Shown here piece by piece: positions 43,476-52,785 of a stretch of 64,000 bases of DNA. Both the position numbers and the translations under genes were made by a program. Position 1 is the stretch's first letter. Every line of letters begins with the position of its first letter. This stretch comes from Rubellimicrobium aerolatum (lineage in GTDB: Bacteria > Pseudomonadota > Alphaproteobacteria > Rhodobacterales > Rhodobacteraceae). Where the stretch lies: the NCBI RefSeq assembly GCF_017872975.1, contig NZ_JAGGJP010000006.1, forward strand, positions 62,001-126,000, given 5' to 3'. The notes beneath the pieces are model-generated. The model was not told the DNA's origin. It did not search any database and saw only the letters and a list, made by a program, of their open reading frames with translations.

Positions 43476-44273
43476 ATGACATCCAGCGCCGACCCGACCG
43501 GGGCCGACCGGCCCGCGCCCGCATCCCCGCTGCCCGCGATCGCGCGCCTGACCTGGGCGGACCTGCGGGCCGCCCTGTCGGCCGGCGCCGCCGACTTCCG
43601 CGCCGCGCCGCGCTTTGGGCTGTTCTTCAGCGCGGTCTACGTGCTGGGCGGCTTCCTGATGATCTGGCTCGGGGCGGGGACGGTGGCCTGGACCCTGGCG
43701 ACCTCGCTGGGCTTCCCGCTCCTTGCGCCCTTCGCGGCCGCCGGGCTCTACGAGGTGAGCCGCCGGCTGGAGCGGGGCGCGCCCCTGCGCTGGGGCGAGG
43801 TGCTGGGCGTCGTCTGGGCCGAGCGCAACCGCCAGCTTCCCTGGGCGGGGGCGATCATCGTCATCTACTTCTTGTTCTGGACCTTCCTCGCCCACATGAT
43901 CTTCGCGCTGTTCATGGGGCTGTCCACCATGACCAACATCAGCACGAGCTGGGAGGTCCTGCTGACCGCCGACGGCCTGACGATGATCGCCGTGGAGTTC
44001 GTGGTGGGCGGCGTGCTGGCCTTCCTCCTGTTCGCGCTGACGGTGGTGAGCCTGCCGCTCCTGCTCGACAAGGAGGTGGACTTCGTGAGCGCCATGATCC
44101 TGAGCGTGAGCTGCGTGGCCGCGAACCCGCTGGCGATGGCGGCCTGGGCGGCGCTGATCGCGCTGGCGACGCTGCTGGCGCTCCTGCCGTGGTTCCTGGG
44201 GCTGGTGGTGGTCCTGCCGGTGCTGGGCCACGCAACCTGGCACCTCTACCGCCGGGCGCTGGTCGCGCCATGA
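43476..44273 (+). CDS. DUF2189-family membrane protein
   Basis: This 265-residue inner-membrane protein has about six hydrophobic helices (FGLFFSAVYVLGGFLMIWLG, WTLATSLGFPLLAPFAAAGL, AGAIIVIYFLFWTFLAHMIF, FVVGGVLAFLLFALTVVSLP, PLAMAAWAALIALATLLALL, FLGLVVVLPVLGHATWHLY). The PLLLDKEVDFVSAM and SRRLERGAPLRWGEVLG motifs fit the DUF2189 family, which is common in alphaproteobacteria. No function is established; members are sometimes called cytochrome c oxidase subunit I-like, but no haem ligands are evident here. AAGGAGGAG precedes the ATG. It converges on the bactofilin gene. Confidence 0.85.
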   Translation: MTSSADPTGADRPAPASPLPAIARLTWADLRAALSAGAADFRAAPRFGLFFSAVYVLGGFLMIWLGAGTVAWTLATSLGFPLLAPFAAAGLYEVSRRLERGAPLRWGEVLGVVWAERNRQLPWAGAIIVIYFLFWTFLAHMIFALFMGLSTMTNISTSWEVLLTADGLTMIAVEFVVGGVLAFLLFALTVVSLPLLLDKEVDFVSAMILSVSCVAANPLAMAAWAALIALATLLALLPWFLGLVVVLPVLGHATWHLYRRALVAP

Positions 44274-44277
44274 GAAA

Positions 44278-44308
44278 GGGGGCGCCGCGACCGGATCGCG
44301 ACGCCCCC
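44278..44308 (-). terminator. Terminator after the bactofilin gene
   Basis: Hairpin GGGGGCGTCGCGA / TCGCGGCGCCCCC on the minus strand with a 5-base loop and one unpaired position, followed by TTTCTC. It lies between convergent genes. Confidence 0.75.
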
Positions 44309-44326
44309 GATGCCGTGCCGCCGGGC

Positions 44327-44821
44327 TTACTGCGCTTCGGTCGGGAGGGTCGGCTTGGGCAGCACCTTGGTCGCCGCGTTCAGCGGATCGTCCTGCCGCT
44401 GGACCGAGCCCTCGAAATGCGCGCCCGATTCGATGGCGATGGTCTTGTGGATGATGTCGCCCTCGACCCGCGCGGTGGAGGTGAGGCGCACCTTGAGGCC
44501 GCGCACCCGGCCGATGATGCGGCCATTGATGACCACGTCGTCGGCCACCAGCTCGCCGCGCACGGTCGCGCCCTCGCCGACGGTCAGCAGGTGGGCGCGG
44601 ATGTCGCCCTCGACCTGCCCCTCGATCTGCACGTCGCCGCTGGTCTTGATGTTGCCCTTGATGTGCAGGTCCGAACTCAGGATCGAAGCCGGGGGCTTCG
44701 CCTTCGGAGCCTGGGGCCGATAGTCCGCGGCCTGACCGACGGCCGTGCCGGGCGCTGGCGCAGGCTGCGGCTGCGGCGCGGCGCCGGGACCCGGCTCGTT
44801 GATCTTGGACTTAGAGAACAT
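44327..44821 (-). CDS. Bactofilin
   Basis: This 164-residue cytoskeletal protein polymerises without nucleotide. A disordered Pro/Ala-rich N-terminus leads into a right-handed beta-helix domain (about 45-145) with regularly spaced glycines: DLHIKGNIKTSGDVQIEGQV, GEGATVRGELVADDVVING, then a short Pro-rich tail. Its ATG lies eleven bases inside the end of the upstream M23 endopeptidase gene, so the two are translated together. In several bacteria bactofilins place such endopeptidases or other wall enzymes at chosen sites to shape the cell, and the tight pairing here fits that. Confidence 0.92.
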   Translation of the reverse strand: MFSKSKINEPGPGAAPQPQPAPAPGTAVGQAADYRPQAPKAKPPASILSSDLHIKGNIKTSGDVQIEGQVEGDIRAHLLTVGEGATVRGELVADDVVINGRIIGRVRGLKVRLTSTARVEGDIIHKTIAIESGAHFEGSVQRQDDPLNAATKVLPKPTLPTEAQ

Positions 44822-46115
44822 CGTTGCCTGCTCCGATGTAGATCATGGGGTTGATGGGCTCGCCCCCGACCCGGATCTCGTAGTGGAGATGGGGGCCGGT
44901 GGAGCGTCCGGAGTTGCCCATATCACCGATCCGATCCCCGCGCGAGACCCTTTGCCCGACCTCCACCCGGATCTGGTTGAGGTGGCCGTAGCGCGTCTCG
45001 ATGCCGAACTCGTGCTGGATCTTGATGAGCCGTCCGTAGCCCGAGGCCCAGCCGGCGAAGACCACCACGCCATCGGCGGTGGCGCTGATCGGCGTGCCGA
45101 TGGGGCCGGCCATGTCCACGCCCTCGTGCATCCGGCCCCAGCGCTGGGCGAATCCGGACGTGTAGCGGAACGAGTCGTTGACCGGCAGGACGAAGGGCAC
45201 CTTCTCCACCGCGACGCGATACAGGTTGATGCGGTCCAGCTCGTCCAGAAGCCGATTCGCCCGCAGCGTGCCGTCGTCGGCCGAGGCCTGTCCCATGGTG
45301 GACATCTGGATCGGCGTCAGCGGCCCGCCCTGGCCGGAATAGCCGCGCCGCACCTGTTCGATCAGGTGATCGGGGTCGAGCCCGGCGCTGCGGAACAGGT
45401 TGTCGAGCGGCTCCACGGAGATCTGGAGCGCGTCCTCCAGCTGCCGGAAGATCTCGTCGCTGTGCTCCCGGGTCAGGCGCAGTTCGAGGTCGAGGTCGCC
45501 GGCGAGCTGGGTCGCCTCCTCGGCCTCGGAGCGCAGGCCGTCCCGCTCGGCGGCGGCCTGGGCGAGGGCCCGGGTCACGAAGTCAAGCGTGCGGGCCATG
45601 TCCTCGGGGTCCGCGCCGGGGGCGTCCTGCTCGCTCCGCAGCGCGGCGACCTGCTCGCGGGCCGCCTGCCTTTCGGTCATGGCGCGGCGCAACGTCGCCT
45701 GCACCACGTCGAGGCCGGTCTCCAGCTCGCGCCGGGCCTCCTCGGAGGCGAGGAGCTGGCCCTGCATCTCGGAGATCTGGCGGAGCGCGGCGGAGAAGCG
45801 CTCGCGCGCGGCGACGGCCTCCTGCGCGCGCTCGTCCCGCTCGGCCGAGAGGGCGTTGAGCCGATCCTCGTAGATGAACTTGTCGCGCTGCGCCTGGTCC
45901 CGGTAGTTGCCCGACCCGATCGTGTCCATGAGCACGATGGCCGTGGCGACGATGCTCCAGGCGACGACCGCGGTCCCGCCCATCCAGGCGGCGAGCTGGG
46001 TCTCGGGCTTGAGCCGGATGAAGCGGGTGTGGTCCTCGGACTTCAGGAAGAGCCGGCGCTCAGGGAAGCGGCGTTCGAGGGCCGCGTGCGCCCGCTGCTT
46101 GAGTGAAGGAATCAA
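44811..46115 (-). CDS. Membrane-anchored M23 (LytM-type) peptidoglycan endopeptidase
   Basis: This 434-residue protein has a cytoplasmic head, one membrane helix near residues 43-63 (AAWMGGTAVVAWSIVATAIV), a long periplasmic coiled coil (about 75-260, Ala/Glu/Arg-rich), and a C-terminal M23 domain. Zinc and catalytic motifs are present: MHEGVDMAGP (His and Asp ligands), RYGHLNQIRV, and TGPHLHYEIRVGG with H409 and H411. It cuts peptide cross-links. The following bactofilin overlaps it. Related LmdC/LytM proteins work with bactofilins in cell-shape control. Confidence 0.93.
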   Translation of the reverse strand: MIPSLKQRAHAALERRFPERRLFLKSEDHTRFIRLKPETQLAAWMGGTAVVAWSIVATAIVLMDTIGSGNYRDQAQRDKFIYEDRLNALSAERDERAQEAVAARERFSAALRQISEMQGQLLASEEARRELETGLDVVQATLRRAMTERQAAREQVAALRSEQDAPGADPEDMARTLDFVTRALAQAAAERDGLRSEAEEATQLAGDLDLELRLTREHSDEIFRQLEDALQISVEPLDNLFRSAGLDPDHLIEQVRRGYSGQGGPLTPIQMSTMGQASADDGTLRANRLLDELDRINLYRVAVEKVPFVLPVNDSFRYTSGFAQRWGRMHEGVDMAGPIGTPISATADGVVVFAGWASGYGRLIKIQHEFGIETRYGHLNQIRVEVGQRVSRGDRIGDMGNSGRSTGPHLHYEIRVGGEPINPMIYIGAGNDVL

Positions 46116-46382
46116 TGGTTCCGCCCCGTTCTGCCGGGGCCTCTCCGGCCCCCTGTCCCGGCCACAGCGCTAGCGGCGGGGGGGCGGGCCCGCAACCGCG
46201 CAGGTGCCGCAAGCGAACCGCAGGACCGGACGAGACCGGCCGAATGGCGGGATTCTGCCGATCGGGAATCGGATTCGGAACGGTTTTCGGCCGAAAGGTG
46301 GCGGCACCGAGGCGGGATGGTGGCGGGGCTTGACGGGCCTGGACGGGTCTTGACGGGCCCGGGGCGATTCCCGGGTTCCCTC

Positions 46383-46859
46383 TCAGGACGGCGCGCGCAG
46401 ATCCTCCGCCGCCTTGGCGACCTGCTCCGCGTGGCCCTTCACGCCCCGGACGGTCCAGGTGCGGACCACCTTGCCCTCCGCGTTGAGAAGGACGGTGGTG
46501 CGGATCAGGCCGGTGTAGGTCTTGCCGTACATCGACTTCTCGCCCCAGGCGCCATAGGCGCGGATGACCTCGCCGCCCTCGTCGGCGAGAAGGGGCACGC
46601 CAAGGCCCGCCTTGGCGATGAACTTCTCCTTCGCGGCGACGGTCCCGCCCGAGATGCCGAGCACCGCCGCGCCCGCCGCCTCCAGCCGGGGGAGGAGGGC
46701 GGTGAAGTCCTGCGCCTCGGTGGTGCAGCCGGGGGTGTCGTCGGCGGGGTAGAAGAACAGCACGACGGCGCGGCCGCGCAGGTCGGCGAGGGACACGGCG
46801 CCGCCGCCGTCGCGGGGCAGGGTGAAGTCGGGGGCGATCTGGCCGGGGGAAAGGGTCAT
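46383..46859 (-). CDS. Thiol peroxidase of the PrxQ/BCP type, 1-Cys form
   Basis: This 158-residue peroxiredoxin reduces hydrogen peroxide and organic peroxides. The peroxidatic site is YPADDTPGCTTEAQDF with C45. This is the only cysteine in the protein: the resolving Cys that many PrxQ enzymes have five residues later is an Ala-Gln-Asp stretch here, so the enzyme must be recycled as a 1-Cys form. The fold is otherwise normal (APDFTLP at 9-15; VLGISGG). The ATG is divergent from the AsmA-like gene, 80 bases away. Confidence 0.92.
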   Translation of the reverse strand: MTLSPGQIAPDFTLPRDGGGAVSLADLRGRAVVLFFYPADDTPGCTTEAQDFTALLPRLEAAGAAVLGISGGTVAAKEKFIAKAGLGVPLLADEGGEVIRAYGAWGEKSMYGKTYTGLIRTTVLLNAEGKVVRTWTVRGVKGHAEQVAKAAEDLRAPS

Positions 46860-46939
46860 GCGCCGTTCTTCGCGCAGGCGTGACCGTTGGGGAAGGGTTT
46901 CGGCGACGCCGCGCCTTCCGTTCGCGCAAGCGTGGCGCG

Positions 46940-49900
46940 ATGATGACACCGATGAGAGCGTGGACGGCCCCCAGCCCCGATTCCCCCGACGCATCGGAGG
47001 CCACCGCCGCCGTCGCCACCGCCGACGCGCGCCCGTCTCCGCCCCGCTGGCGCCCGTCTCCGCCCCGCTGGCGGCCGTCTCCGCCCCGCTGGCGGCCGGG
47101 CCGCTGGATCGCGGGGGCCGTCCTGCTCCTCGCGCTGGCGTCGCCCGCCCTCCTGATCGGGCGCGAGGTGACGGCCCCCGACTGGGTGCGCGCACGGATC
47201 GAGCAGGCGGCGGCGCAGGCGCTGGGCGGGGGGGCGCTGCGGTTCGGCTCCATCGCCCTGCGCCTGCCGGCCGACCTGCATCCGGAGGTGCGGCTGCTCG
47301 ACGTGACGCTGGCCGATCGCGACGGGCGGCGCATCGCCCGCGTCCCCGAGGCGCGGGTCCAGGTCTCGCCGCGCGGGCTCCTGTTCGCCCGCAGCCTCCT
47401 CGTGCAGGAGATCGACCTCGTGGGGGCCGAGCTGTCGCTCGCCCGCGCGGCGGACGGCAGCGTCGAGGTGGCCTTCGGCCGCGACGGGAGCGCGCCGCCC
47501 CAGGGCCGCGTCCGCGGCCTCGCCTCGCTCCCCGACCAGTTCGAGCGGCTCTTCGAGCGTCCGGCGCTCGCGGCGCTGCGGACGGTGCGGGTCGAGGGGC
47601 TGATCGTCAACTACGAGGACGCGCGGGCGGGACGGACCTGGACGCTCGACGGCGGCGCGCTGTCGCTCGACCTCGGCGGCGGGACGACGCGGCTGCGCGG
47701 CGACGTCTCGGTCCTGTCGGGCCGGTCCTACGTGTCGCGGGCCCGGCTCGACTACGAGAGCCCGCGCGGCAGCCCCGCCGCCCGCATCGCCCTGACCCTG
47801 ACCGACGTGGCGGCCGCCGACGTGGCCAGCCAGGGCCCGGCGCTGACCTGGCTGCGGGTGGTGGACGCCCCCATCTCCATGGCGCTGCGGGTGGAGCTGG
47901 ACGACACCGGCGCGCTGGGGCCGACCTCGGTCGCGCTCAAGATCGCCGGGGGCGAGCTGCGCCCCAACCCCCGCGCGCCCGGCGTCCCCTTCGAGGTCGC
48001 CCGCGCCTACCTGTCCTACGACCCCGCCAGCCAGTCCGTCCGCTTCAACAACGTCGAGGTCGAGAGCGCCTGGGGCGGCGTCGCCGGCGAGGGCCGCGCC
48101 TGGCTGCGCGAGATCGAGGCGGGCCTGCCTCGCGCGCTGCTGGGCCAGTTCGCGCTGCGCCGCATCACGGCCGCGCCGCCCGGCCTCTACGACGCGCCCA
48201 TCGAGCTGCCGGGCGCCACCGCGCAGTTCCGCCTCCGGCTCGACCCCTTCACGGTGGACGTGGCGCAGGCGAGCCTCGGCCTGCCGGGCGAGGGGGAGGC
48301 CCGCATCGACGCCTCGGGCCGGGTGGAGTCGTTGCCCGAGGGCTGGCGCGTCGCCCTCGACGGGCGGCTCCCCGAGGCCACGCGCGACCGCCTCCTGGCG
48401 CTCTGGCCGGAACGGCTGCGGCCCGGCCTGCGCGACTGGATCGAGGCCAACGTGACGGCCGGGACCTTCCGCGACGTGGCGGCGGCGTTGCGGATCGAGC
48501 CCGGGGCCGCCCCGACCGTCGCCCTGACCTCCGCGTTCGACGGGGCGACGCTGCGCCCGCTCTGGAACCAGCCGCCCGTCACCGGCGGCGCGGGCCGCCT
48601 GCAATGGGAAGGGGGCCGCTTCTCCGTGGCGCTGGAGCGGGGCCGGCTCCGCGCGCCCGCCGGCGGGGTGCTGGACCTCGCCGGGACCGCCTTCGTCGTC
48701 CATCCCGGCGGCGGCCCCCGCCCGGCCGCGACGGCCCACCTGTCGGCGCGAGGGCCGATCGCGGCGGGCCTGTCGGTGCTGGACCAGCCGCCCTGGGGCT
48801 TCCTGACGGCGGCCGGGCTGCCCGTGACGCTGGCCGAGGGCGCGGCCGAGGCCCGGGGCACCATCGACCTGATCCTTGGCCCCATGCGGCCGGGAGAGCT
48901 GCGCTTCGACATCGCCACCGCGCTGACCGGGGTGCGGAGCGACCAGCTCATCCCCGGCCATGTGCTGACCGCCGACCGCCTGACCGCCCGCGCGACGGAC
49001 GGCGGCATCGAAATCTCGGGCGAATCGCGCGTGGGCGCCGCGCGGGCGAGCGGCGGCTGGCGACAGGGCTTCGGCCCCGAGGCCGGCGGCCGGTCACGGG
49101 TGGAGGCCCGGGTCGAGATCACCCCCGAGACGCTGGCCGAGTTCGGCATCGTCCTGCCCGAGGGCGCGGTGCGCGGCGCGGGGACGGCCGACCTGACCGT
49201 GGACCTGATCCCCGGCGAGGCCCCCGCCTTCGCCGTCCGCTCGGACCTCGGGGGCCTTGGGCTGGCGCTCCCCGAGCTGGGCTGGTCCAAGCCGCCGGGG
49301 CGCGCGGGCGCGCTGGCGGTGGAGGGAAGCCTCGGCTCGCCCGTCCGCGTGGACCGGATCAGCCTCGACGCGGCGGGGCTGCGCGCCGAGGGCGACCTGC
49401 GGCTGACCTCCGGCGGGGCCTTCGACCGACTGCGCCTGTCCCGCGTCCGCCTGGGCGACTGGCTCGACGTGCCGGCGATCCTGACCGCCCGGCCCGGCAG
49501 CGACAGTCCCGCCATCGAGGTCGCGGGCGGCACGCTGGATCTCTCCCGCGCGACCTTCGGCGAGGGTGGCGGCGGCGGTGGCGAGGGCGGGCCGATCAGC
49601 GCCCGCCTCGACCGGCTCCAGGTGACCGAGGGCATCGCCCTCACCGACTTCGCCGGCGAGTTCGGCACCGAGGCGGGGCTGGAGGGCGTGTTCTCGGGCC
49701 GGGTCAACGGCGGGCCGGCGGTGACGGGCCGGGTCGCGCCGCAGGGCGACCGCGTGGGCGCGCGCATCGAAGGCACCGACGCCGGCGCGGTGATGACCGC
49801 CGCCGACATCTTCACCCGCGCCGAGGGCGGCACGCTCGACCTCCTCCTCCTGCCCGAGGGCGAGGACGGCTACAGGGGCGAGCTGTGGATCGCCGGGCTC

Positions 49901-50317
49901 AAGGTGGTGGACGCGCCGGTGCTGGCCTCGCTGCTCAACGCCGCCTCGGTGGTGGGGCTCCTCCAGCAGCTCGGCGGGCAGGGGATCGTCTTCGACGAGG
50001 TGGGGGCCGAGTTCCGCATCGACCCCGACCGCGTCACCGTCAGCCAGGGCAGCGCGATCGGCGCGGGGCTCGGGCTCTCCGCGACGGGGGCCTACGACCT
50101 GACCAGCGAGCGCATGGACTTCGAGGGCGTGCTGTCGCCGCTCTACATCCTGAACGGCATCGGCTCGATCCTGACCCGGCCGGGCGAGGGGCTGCTCGGC
50201 GTCAACTTCACGCTAACCGGTGACGCCGACGACCCGGAGGTGGGGGTGAACCCGCTCTCGCTCCTCGCGCCCGGCGCGCTGCGCGAGCTGTTCCGCCGCT
50301 CCGCGCCGCCCGGTTGA
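46940..50317 (+). CDS. Giant AsmA/YhdP-like protein
   Basis: This protein of about 1125 residues belongs to the AsmA/DUF3971 (YhdP-like) group, thought to form beta-groove bridges that move phospholipids between the inner and outer membranes. An N-terminal cytoplasmic tail has three RPSPPRW repeats (residues about 31-51), followed by one membrane helix (IAGAVLLLALASPALLIG), then a very long periplasmic beta-repeat region of short strands. The C-terminus contains LNAASVVGLLQQLGGQGIVF and ATGAYDLTSERMDFEGVLSP, the AsmA-C-like end. Two ATGs (46940, 46943) are possible; neither has a good ribosome site. The same DNA also has long antiphase open frames, which are artefacts of high GC. Confidence 0.87.
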   Translation: MMTPMRAWTAPSPDSPDASEATAAVATADARPSPPRWRPSPPRWRPSPPRWRPGRWIAGAVLLLALASPALLIGREVTAPDWVRARIEQAAAQALGGGALRFGSIALRLPADLHPEVRLLDVTLADRDGRRIARVPEARVQVSPRGLLFARSLLVQEIDLVGAELSLARAADGSVEVAFGRDGSAPPQGRVRGLASLPDQFERLFERPALAALRTVRVEGLIVNYEDARAGRTWTLDGGALSLDLGGGTTRLRGDVSVLSGRSYVSRARLDYESPRGSPAARIALTLTDVAAADVASQGPALTWLRVVDAPISMALRVELDDTGALGPTSVALKIAGGELRPNPRAPGVPFEVARAYLSYDPASQSVRFNNVEVESAWGGVAGEGRAWLREIEAGLPRALLGQFALRRITAAPPGLYDAPIELPGATAQFRLRLDPFTVDVAQASLGLPGEGEARIDASGRVESLPEGWRVALDGRLPEATRDRLLALWPERLRPGLRDWIEANVTAGTFRDVAAALRIEPGAAPTVALTSAFDGATLRPLWNQPPVTGGAGRLQWEGGRFSVALERGRLRAPAGGVLDLAGTAFVVHPGGGPRPAATAHLSARGPIAAGLSVLDQPPWGFLTAAGLPVTLAEGAAEARGTIDLILGPMRPGELRFDIATALTGVRSDQLIPGHVLTADRLTARATDGGIEISGESRVGAARASGGWRQGFGPEAGGRSRVEARVEITPETLAEFGIVLPEGAVRGAGTADLTVDLIPGEAPAFAVRSDLGGLGLALPELGWSKPPGRAGALAVEGSLGSPVRVDRISLDAAGLRAEGDLRLTSGGAFDRLRLSRVRLGDWLDVPAILTARPGSDSPAIEVAGGTLDLSRATFGEGGGGGGEGGPISARLDRLQVTEGIALTDFAGEFGTEAGLEGVFSGRVNGGPAVTGRVAPQGDRVGARIEGTDAGAVMTAADIFTRAEGGTLDLLLLPEGEDGYRGELWIAGLKVVDAPVLASLLNAASVVGLLQQLGGQGIVFDEVGAEFRIDPDRVTVSQGSAIGAGLGLSATGAYDLTSERMDFEGVLSPLYILNGIGSILTRPGEGLLGVNFTLTGDADDPEVGVNPLSLLAPGALRELFRRSAPPG
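47030..47092 (+). repeat. Three tandem 21-bp repeats in the AsmA-like gene
   Basis: Three copies of CGCCCGTCTCCGCCCCGCTGG with one change in the third (CGGCCGTCT), plus a partial fourth, encode RPSPPRW in the cytoplasmic tail just before the membrane helix. Confidence 0.9.
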
Positions 50318-50354
50318 CGTTGTTCCCCGGGTCGGCGCGGGGTAGGCGGGGGCC

Positions 50355-51389
50355 ATGAGACTGTCCGACTTCGACTTCGACCTCCCCCAGGGACTGATCG
50401 CCACCCGGCCGGCGCGGCCCCGCTCCTCCGCGCGGCTGCTCGTGGCGGGGCCGGACCGCATCGACGACCTGCGCGTCCTCGACCTGCCCGCCGTGCTGCG
50501 CCCCGGCGACCGGCTGGTGCTGAACGACACCCGCGTGATCCCGGCGCGGCTGGAAGGCACCCGGCGGCGGGGCGAGGCGGTGGCGCGGATCGCGGCCACG
50601 CTGCTGTCGGACCGGGGCGAGGGGCTCTGGACCGCGCTCCTCAAGCCGCTGCGCAAGCTGCGTGAGGGCGAGGCCATCGACTTCGGCGGCGGGCTCTCGG
50701 CCACCTTCGAGGGGGCGGAGGCGGGGCAGGGGCTCCTGCGCTTCGCCCTCTCCCCCGACGCCTTCGCCGAGGCGCTGGCGCGGGCGGGCCGGATGCCGCT
50801 CCCCCCCTACATCGAGGCGCTGCGCCCCGCCGACGACCACGACTGCGAGGACTACCAGACCGTCTGGGCCGCGCGGGCCGGCGCGGTGGCCGCGCCCACC
50901 GCCTCGCTGCACTTCGACGAGCCCCTGCTCGCGGCGCTGCGGGCGCGGGGCGTGGACTTCACCCATGTCACGCTGCACGTCGGCGCGGGAACCTTCCTGC
51001 CGGTCAAGGTGGACGACATCGCCGAGCACCGGATGCACGCCGAATGGGGCGAGGTGACGGGCGAAGCCGCCGCCGAGATCGCCGCGACCAGGCGCGCGGG
51101 CGGGCGGGTGATCCCGGTCGGCACCACGGCGTTGCGGCTGATCGAATCGGCGGCGCGCGGGGGCGACCTGCGGCCCTGGCGCGGCGAGACCGACATCTTC
51201 ATCACGCCGGGCTTCGAGTTCCGGGTGGCCGACGGCCTGATGACCAACTTCCACCTGCCGCGCTCCACGCTGATGATGCTGGTCTCCGCGCTGATGGGGC
51301 TGGATCGCGTCCGCGCCATCTACGCCCACGCCATCGCGGAGCGCTATCGCTTCTTCTCCTACGGCGACGCCTCGCTCCTGCTGCCGTAG
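50355..51389 (+). CDS. queA: S-adenosylmethionine:tRNA ribosyltransferase-isomerase
   Basis: This 344-residue enzyme transfers and isomerises the ribosyl group of SAM onto preQ1-tRNA, giving epoxyqueuosine. The sequence has the full QueA pattern: [77 protein letters not shown] and [18 protein letters not shown]. The length is typical. It follows the AsmA-like gene by 37 bases. Tgt, the preceding enzyme of the pathway, is 34 kb upstream. It is followed by a palindrome doublet. Confidence 0.97.
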   Translation: MRLSDFDFDLPQGLIATRPARPRSSARLLVAGPDRIDDLRVLDLPAVLRPGDRLVLNDTRVIPARLEGTRRRGEAVARIAATLLSDRGEGLWTALLKPLRKLREGEAIDFGGGLSATFEGAEAGQGLLRFALSPDAFAEALARAGRMPLPPYIEALRPADDHDCEDYQTVWAARAGAVAAPTASLHFDEPLLAALRARGVDFTHVTLHVGAGTFLPVKVDDIAEHRMHAEWGEVTGEAAAEIAATRRAGGRVIPVGTTALRLIESAARGGDLRPWRGETDIFITPGFEFRVADGLMTNFHLPRSTLMMLVSALMGLDRVRAIYAHAIAERYRFFSYGDASLLLP

Positions 51390-51447
51390 GGCGGGCTTCG
51401 GCCCGCCGTCGTCCAGGGGGCACCAGGTGGCGGGCCGAAGCCCGCCC
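51389..51447. repeat. Paired inverted palindromes (REP-like doublet, copy 2)
   Basis: GGGCGGGCTTCGGCCCGCC (51389-51407) and its exact reverse complement GGCGGGCCGAAGCCCGCCC (51429-51447) are separated by 21 bases, starting at the last base of the queA stop codon. Same design as 7070-7134, with A replaced by G at the palindrome centre. Confidence 0.8.
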
Positions 51448-51555
51448 GACGCAGGCACCAAAGAGGGCGCTGGCCCGCGCCCACGGGTCGCCTTTGGGCC
51501 AGACGACGGCGGGACGGGCTGGTAGGCGCAGGGAAAACGCAAGGAGCCGGGCGGA

Positions 51556-52785
51556 ATGCTGCAAGTCCTCGGAAGCGCCTGGGCGCTCCTGCTCGGGATG
51601 TATCTCCTGATGATCGGCAACGGGCTCCAGGGCACGCTGCTGGGCCTGCGCGGCGAGATGGAGGCCTTCTCGACCCTCGAAATCTCGGTCGTCATGTCGG
51701 CCTACTTCGTGGGCTTCCTCTTCGCGAGCCGCCTCGCGCCCCTGCTGATCCGCCGCGTGGGGCACGTCCGGGTGTTCTCGGCGCTGGGCTCGGGCATCTC
51801 GGCCATCCTGATCCTGTATCCGGTCCTGCCCGAGCCCTGGGTCTGGGCGCTCGCCCGCGCGGCCATCGGCTTCTGCTACTGCGGCGTCTACATCACCGCC
51901 GAATCCTGGCTGAACGCCGCCGCCTCGAACGCCAACCGGGGCAAGGCGCTGTCGCTCTACATGGTCGTGCAGATGGGCGGGATCGTCACGGCGCAGTGGC
52001 TCATCTCGCTCAACGACGTGTCGGGGTTCGTGGTCTTCATCATCCCCTCGATCCTCGTCTCGCTCAGCTTCGCGCCCGCGCTCCTCTCGGCCACGCAGAC
52101 GACGCCCCAGCACGCCGCGACCAAGCCGCTCAAGATGCGACGGCTCGTCGCCGCCTCGCCGCTGGCCTGCGCGGGGATGTTCCTGCTGGGCAGCGTGTTC
52201 GCCGCGCAGTTCGGCATGGCGGCGGTCTACGGCACCCGCGCGGGCCTGAGCCAGGACCAGATCTTCTGGATGGTGTCGCTCACCTACCTCGCCGCGCTGG
52301 TGGCGCAGTATCCCATCGGCTGGCTGTCGGACCACATGGACCGCCGCTGGCTGATCCTCGGCCTCTCGGCTCTGGGCGGGAGCATCGCGCTCCTGGCGCT
52401 GCTCTGGCCGGGGCCGCTCTGGCTGGTGCTGCTGGCGGCGGGCATCGTCGGGGGAACCTCGAACCCGCTCTACGCGCTTCTCATCGCCTACGCCAACGAC
52501 TACCTGGAGCGCGAGGACATGGCCGCGGCCTCGGGGGGCCTCCTGTTCATCAACGGGCTCGGCGCCATCGCCGGGCCGCTGGTCGTGGGTTGGATGATGG
52601 ACGCCATGGGGCCGCAGGGCTTCTGGGCCATCATCGCCACCGTGATGCTGCTGCTCGCCGCCTACGCCGCCTGGCGGATGCGCGCCGCGCCCGACAAGCC
52701 GATCGTGGACGGCAAGACGGCCTTCGCCCCCATCCCCGCCGCGGCCACCCCCGTCGCGGCCGGCACCGAAAGGACGATCCCATGA
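51556..52785 (+). CDS. MFS transporter (YcaD-like)
   Basis: This 409-residue inner-membrane protein has twelve predicted helices. The start MLQVLGSAWALLLGMYLLMI is followed by ISVVMSAYFVGFLFASRLAP with an LIRRVGHVRVFS loop (motif A-like), YCGVYITAESWLNAA, and in the second half YPIGWLSDHMDRRWLI as the repeated motif A. The AESWLN stretch recalls the YcaD-type group of drug/metabolite MFS proteins. The substrate is unknown. Its last codon overlaps the DUF924 start (ATGA), which links the two genes. Confidence 0.9.
   Translation: MLQVLGSAWALLLGMYLLMIGNGLQGTLLGLRGEMEAFSTLEISVVMSAYFVGFLFASRLAPLLIRRVGHVRVFSALGSGISAILILYPVLPEPWVWALARAAIGFCYCGVYITAESWLNAAASNANRGKALSLYMVVQMGGIVTAQWLISLNDVSGFVVFIIPSILVSLSFAPALLSATQTTPQHAATKPLKMRRLVAASPLACAGMFLLGSVFAAQFGMAAVYGTRAGLSQDQIFWMVSLTYLAALVAQYPIGWLSDHMDRRWLILGLSALGGSIALLALLWPGPLWLVLLAAGIVGGTSNPLYALLIAYANDYLEREDMAAASGGLLFINGLGAIAGPLVVGWMMDAMGPQGFWAIIATVMLLLAAYAAWRMRAAPDKPIVDGKTAFAPIPAAATPVAAGTERTIP

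Noticed and set aside
46822-50223. An open frame of 1133 codons on the plus strand, over the AsmA-like gene
   Set aside because: It is the +1 shadow of the AsmA-like frame: Arg/Pro/Gly-rich throughout, no domain motif. The frame from 46940 shows the membrane helix and AsmA-type C-terminus.
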